Part shown: piece by piece, positions 60,632 to 64,000 of the stretch
How the letters are laid out: each line of letters starts with the position of its first letter
Position numbering within the stretch: position 1 is the stretch's first letter
Assembly (NCBI GenBank): GCA_004298015.1
Contig: SCSE01000042.1
Coordinates: forward strand, 60,820-124,819
Direction of reading: 5' to 3'
Length of the DNA: 64,000 nucleotides
Origin: Rhodanobacter sp.
GTDB lineage: Bacteria; Pseudomonadota; Gammaproteobacteria; Xanthomonadales; Rhodanobacteraceae
Notes under the pieces: model-generated
The model's database searches: none
What the model saw: the letters and a program-made list of their open reading frames with translations, nothing else
What the model was told of the DNA's origin: nothing
Position numbers and translations under genes: made by a program

Positions 60632-61384
60632 ATGTCCGAAAACCGTCTCTATCACTCCATTGCCGCAAAAATTCTCAAGCTGATCGATGCCGGCGAGTTT
60701 CCACCGGGGTCGAGGCTTCCGGGCGAGCGTGATCTTGCCGAACGTTTCGGTGTCAGCCGCGTCACCGTGCGGGAGGCGGAAATTGCGCTCGACGCCCAGC
60801 AGCGCATCGAGATCAAGCCTGGATCGGGCGCCTACGTCAGGAAGCGGCCGGCCGATGCCGCGAATGTCCTGCCCGAGGTGTCGGCTTTTGACCTGACCGC
60901 CGCGCGGGCCGTGATCGAATCAGAAGCTGCCGCTTTGGCGGCAGGCAAGATAGATACCGATGAGCTGGCCGAGCTCGAGAAGCTGATTGCCGCGATGTGC
61001 GATCCGGCGGCATCGACGGAAGCCGTCAACGCGGCGGACCGGAAGTTCCACCTCGCCATCGCACGCATCGCGGGCAATCCGGTGATTGAGTACTGCATCC
61101 AGCAAATCTGGCGGATGCGCACCGAGCTGCCGAATGTGCAAGAGGCCTACGCACGCGTCTGTCATCACGACAATGGACCGCGTAGCGACGAGCACGTGGT
61201 GGTTCTCGACGCCCTGAGAAATCGCGATCCAGCGGCTGCGCGACGAGCGATGCGAACGCATTTTCAGCGTCTGTTCGGATCGATGATGGAAGCCACGGAG
61301 AACGAGGCCCTGGCTGAACTTCGCAAACGCTTTCAGCACGACCGTGAGCGGTTCCAGGCCGCTACCGGACTGTCTTCGTCGTAG
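60632..61384 (+). CDS. GntR-family regulator, FadR subfamily (UxuR/ExuR-like)
   Basis: The 250-residue repressor has an N-terminal winged helix (LYHSIAAKILKLIDAGEFPP...LAERFGVSRVTVREAEIALD, about 6-72) and a C-terminal FCD ligand domain with metal-binding residues visible in RKFHLAIARIAGNP, EHVVVLDAL and RRAMRTHFQRLFG. FCD regulators bind sugar acids or keto acids. Next to a uronate locus it is the likely repressor, sensing a uronate or KDG-like compound and binding the sites at 55348-55490. A decayed paralogue lies upstream of the receptor. Confidence 0.88.
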   Translation: MSENRLYHSIAAKILKLIDAGEFPPGSRLPGERDLAERFGVSRVTVREAEIALDAQQRIEIKPGSGAYVRKRPADAANVLPEVSAFDLTAARAVIESEAAALAAGKIDTDELAELEKLIAAMCDPAASTEAVNAADRKFHLAIARIAGNPVIEYCIQQIWRMRTELPNVQEAYARVCHHDNGPRSDEHVVVLDALRNRDPAAARRAMRTHFQRLFGSMMEATENEALAELRKRFQHDRERFQAATGLSSS

Positions 61385-61645
61385 CGCGGGTTTCGGGATA
61401 TTCCCCCTGTGGGGGCGTCGCGACATCGACTGGCCGGTTGCCTTTGATCTCACGCGAAAACTGCGGTGAATCTGCTTGGCAGCAGTTGCACTGCCCTGAG
61501 ACGGACTGAGCGCAGTGTAGGCCGTGGCTAGGATGGGCTGTGCGACTCACCAGGCTGTACGCCGCAGTATGCGGCGCGCTCCAAGCGTCGAGTGCCGAAC
61601 CCGATTAGAATCGAGGGGTTCAAGCACACGATGTCCGGAGTTGCC

Positions 61646-64000
61646 ATGAGTTCCCCCGCCAAGCACGTCCCCGCCGCCACCGCGCCGGCCGAAACCACCC
61701 CGCTGCGCTTCGTCACCGCGGCCAGCCTGTTCGACGGCCACGACGCGGCGATCAATATCATGCGGCGGATCATCCAGGCGCAGGGCGCCGAGGTGATCCA
61801 CCTCGGCCACAACCGCTCAGTCGAGGACGTGGTGCGCGCCGCGCTGCAGGAAGACGCCGACGCGATCGCGCTGTCGTCCTACCAGGGCGGTCACGTCGAG
61901 TACTTCAAGTACATGGTCGACATGCTGCGCGAGCGCGGCGCCGGCCACATCCGCGTGTTCGGCGGTGGCGGCGGCACCATCACCCCCGAGGAAATTCGCG
62001 AGCTGCAAGCCTACGGCGTCGAGCGCATCTACCATCCCAACGACGGCATGAAGCTGGGCCTGGTCGAGATGATCGAGGACGTGATGCTGCGCGCGCGCAC
62101 CGGTGCGGCCAAGCGCGCCAAGGCGGAAACCGCCGCCGTGCCCCAGGTCGACATCGACGACGAAATCTCGATCGGCCACATGCTCTCCACCATCGAGGAG
62201 GGTCACCTCGCCGACGCCGAACTGGCGCGCCTGCGCAAGGAGTGGCAACTCGCCGGCAGGCACACCCCCGTTCTCGGCCTCACCGGCACCGGCGGCGCCG
62301 GCAAGTCCAGCGTGGTCGACGAGCTGCTGCTGCGCTTCCTGCACGCGTTCCCCAAGATGCGCATCGCCGTGCTCGCGGTCGACCCGACCCGGCGCCGTTC
62401 CGGCGGCGCCCTGCTGGGTGACCGCATCCGCATGAACTCGCTGCGCAGCCATCGCGTCTACATGCGCTCGATGGCTACCCGCCGCCAGCACGCCGCCACC
62501 AGCATCGTGCTGCACGACTGCATCGACTTCCTCAAGAGCCAGCCCTACGACCTGGTGATCGTCGAAACCGCCGGCATCGGCCAGAGCGATTCCGAAATCG
62601 TTGATCTGGTCGATTTCCCCGCCTACGTGATGACCAGCGACTACGGCGCCGCAAGTCAGCTGGAGAAGATCGACATGATCGACTTCGCCGAGCTGATCAT
62701 CCTCAACAAATTCGACAAGCGCGGTGCCGAAGACGCCCTGCGCGACGTACGCAAGCAGTGGAAGCGCAACCGCACCGCGTTCAACGTCGCCGACGAGGAC
62801 GTGCCCGCCTACCCCACCATCGCCAGCCAGTTCAACGACCCCGGCGTCAGCTGGATGTTCGTGAACCTGTGCCGGCTGATGCGCGAAAAGCTCCATCTCG
62901 GCGAACCCGACACCGCCGTTGTAGGAGCGCACCCTGTGCGCGACCCCGCCACCGACCCCACCACCGACGCCGTAGGAGCGCACCCTGTGCGCGACCCCGC
63001 CACCGACCCCACCACCGCCGTTGTAGGAGCGCACCCTGTGCGCGACCCCGCCGCGTCCGAATCTTTCGGTGCGGAAATCGCCCACAGGGTGGGCTCCTAC
63101 AACAACACCAGCAAATGCGACTGGCAACCCAAGCTCGACACCACGCTCAAATCCCCGCGCGCCACCGTGCTGATCCCCGGCGCCCGTGTGCGCTACCTGG
63201 CCGAAATCGCCGAGCAGGGCCGCGCGATCAACCGCAGCATCGAGACCCAGGCCGAGTACGCCAGCAAGGCGCAGCACTACTACGAGTCGCTGAAGGAACT
63301 GGGCGACGACAAGCTGCCCAGACCGCTGGAGCTGTACCGCCACGCCGACCTTCATCCCTCCTCAAACTCCCAGCCCGTCATCCCAGCGAAGGCTGGGATC
63401 CAGCCGCCTTCTGCCCCGCACTCGCAGGACGCGGACGACAAGTCACTGGACCCCAGCCTTCGCGGGGGTGACGAGCAAAAAGGCGGAGCCGGTCCAGTCG
63501 ACCGCTCCCTCCTGCTGCTGCGCCAGCGCTACAACGCCGCCCTGAAGGAGCTCAGCCACGAGGCGATCCACCAGCTGCGCGAGTGGCCGACGCTGTACAA
63601 GTCGGTCACCGACGAGGTCACCGAGTACAAGGTGCGCGACAAGGTCATCAAGGTCGACAACTACCGCGACTCGCTCAGCCACCAGAAGATCCCCAAGGTC
63701 GCGCCGCCCACCACCCAGAGCTGGGGCGATCTGCTCAGCTTCCTCGGCCGCGAAAACCTGCCCGGCCATTACCCGTACACCGGCGGCGTCTATCCATACC
63801 GCCGCAGCGGTGAAGACCCCACCCGCATGTTCGCCGGCGAAGGCACGCCCGAGCGCACCAACCGCCGCTTCCATTACTTGAGCCAGGGCGGCGCCGCCAC
63901 GCGGCTGTCCACCGCGTTCGACTCGGTCACCCTGTACGGCGAAGACCCGGCCCCGCGCCCGGACATCTACGGCAAGATCGGCAACTCCGGCGTCAACATC
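61646..64000 (+). CDS. icmF: Fused isobutyryl-CoA mutase IcmF, N-terminal 785 codons (cut by window edge)
   Basis: IcmF interconverts isobutyryl-CoA and n-butyryl-CoA with B12 and carries its own GTPase chaperone. The order is a B12-binding domain with FDGHDAAINIMRRI (H32 the likely cobalt ligand) and VFGGGGGTIT, then a MeaB-like G domain from about residue 205 (GLTGTGGAGKSS; ILNKFDKRG), a linker, and the start of the mutase barrel (LPGHYPYTGGVYPYRR...FAGEGTPERTNRRFHYLSQG). Two stretches not expected in the family, about residues 425-487 and 577-610, are translated chromosomal repeats. GGAG precedes the ATG at 61646; an in-frame ATG lies at 61631. Confidence 0.92.
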   Translation, partial: MSSPAKHVPAATAPAETTPLRFVTAASLFDGHDAAINIMRRIIQAQGAEVIHLGHNRSVEDVVRAALQEDADAIALSSYQGGHVEYFKYMVDMLRERGAGHIRVFGGGGGTITPEEIRELQAYGVERIYHPNDGMKLGLVEMIEDVMLRARTGAAKRAKAETAAVPQVDIDDEISIGHMLSTIEEGHLADAELARLRKEWQLAGRHTPVLGLTGTGGAGKSSVVDELLLRFLHAFPKMRIAVLAVDPTRRRSGGALLGDRIRMNSLRSHRVYMRSMATRRQHAATSIVLHDCIDFLKSQPYDLVIVETAGIGQSDSEIVDLVDFPAYVMTSDYGAASQLEKIDMIDFAELIILNKFDKRGAEDALRDVRKQWKRNRTAFNVADEDVPAYPTIASQFNDPGVSWMFVNLCRLMREKLHLGEPDTAVVGAHPVRDPATDPTTDAVGAHPVRDPATDPTTAVVGAHPVRDPAASESFGAEIAHRVGSYNNTSKCDWQPKLDTTLKSPRATVLIPGARVRYLAEIAEQGRAINRSIETQAEYASKAQHYYESLKELGDDKLPRPLELYRHADLHPSSNSQPVIPAKAGIQPPSAPHSQDADDKSLDPSLRGGDEQKGGAGPVDRSLLLLRQRYNAALKELSHEAIHQLREWPTLYKSVTDEVTEYKVRDKVIKVDNYRDSLSHQKIPKVAPPTTQSWGDLLSFLGRENLPGHYPYTGGVYPYRRSGEDPTRMFAGEGTPERTNRRFHYLSQGGAATRLSTAFDSVTLYGEDPAPRPDIYGKIGNSGVNI
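62921..63105. repeat. REP-type repeats inside icmF: 51-bp tandem units plus an inverted copy
   Basis: GTAGGAGCGCACCCTGTGCG starts at 62921, 62972 and 63023, exactly 51 bases apart, with spacer sequence repeated as well. An inverted relative (GCCCACAGGGTGGGCTCCTA) lies near 63080-63100. The core is the short palindromic repeat common between genes in Pseudomonas and Xanthomonadales. Because 51 is divisible by three, the reading frame is kept and each unit gives 17 residues (VGAHPVRDPATDPTTDA). Confidence 0.9.
63376..63473. repeat. Second palindromic element inside icmF
   Basis: A left arm at 63376-63403 (CGTCATCCCAGCGAAGGCTG...) and a right arm at 63446-63473 are inverted repeats of 28 bases with about four differences. 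The type (CGTCA...GAAGGC...CCAG) is a common intergenic repeat in Xanthomonadales. It is translated in frame as PVIPAKAGIQPPSAPHSQDA followed by DDKSLDPSLRGGDE. Confidence 0.85.

Overview
High-GC gammaproteobacterial chromosome, most likely Xanthomonadales and probably the Rhodanobacteraceae (Rhodanobacter/Dyella-like). This is inferred from the Xanthomonas/Caulobacter-type TonB receptor, the GTAGGAGC- and GTCATCCC-type palindromic repeats, and a MutL that carries an endonuclease motif. No rRNA, tRNA or CRISPR array was recognised.

Layout. 0-6 kb holds the conserved queG / nnr-tsaE-amiC-mutL cluster. 6-15 kb is a mixed housekeeping stretch: DUF4396, PRC-barrel and DUF1684 proteins, two crotonases, an FKBP isomerase, a translationally coupled DUF1289-Nudix-sulfurtransferase operon, and a DUF4139 protein. 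15.6-21.8 kb has a hotdog thioesterase coupled to uvrA, a DUF2059 protein, and rplU-rpmA-obg with a heptamer tandem repeat just before obg. 21.9-24.0 kb is a degraded Tn3-family transposon: a frameshifted tnpA fragment, a DUF433/DUF5615 toxin-antitoxin pair, tnpR and one terminal repeat. It lies between two 174-bp direct repeats that each contain a Fur box, one intact and one decayed. 24-26 kb is the Fur-controlled iron operon: cupredoxin-like protein, FTR1 permease and a small outer-membrane barrel.

26-44 kb mixes amino-acid and acyl-CoA catabolism (methylcrotonyl-CoA carboxylase beta, thiolase, isovaleryl-CoA dehydrogenase, leucine dehydrogenase) with envelope and secreted proteins (GH30 glycosidase, phosphodiesterase, alanine-rich lipoprotein, subtilisin autotransporter, YccS-like protein, M48 peptidase). 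Leucine dehydrogenase, isovaleryl-CoA dehydrogenase and the carboxylase subunit form a dispersed leucine degradation route.

44-61.4 kb is a uronate/alginate-type utilisation locus. A TonB receptor would import oligomers, a PL17-type lyase would release unsaturated uronate monomers, and MFS permeases would carry them inward. KduD and a second SDR would reduce them to 2-keto-3-deoxygluconate (KDG), mannonate dehydratase supplies KDG from mannonate, and KdgK phosphorylates it. A gluconokinase and a 4-oxalocrotonate tautomerase-like protein sit in the same locus. Control is probably by a FadR/UxuR-type GntR regulator, present as one intact copy downstream of the receptor and one decayed copy upstream, with repeated TTTGGTATG/CATACC sites beside the lyase.

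61.6 kb to the right edge is the start of a fused isobutyryl-CoA mutase (IcmF), whose linkers contain two different chromosomal repeat types translated in frame.
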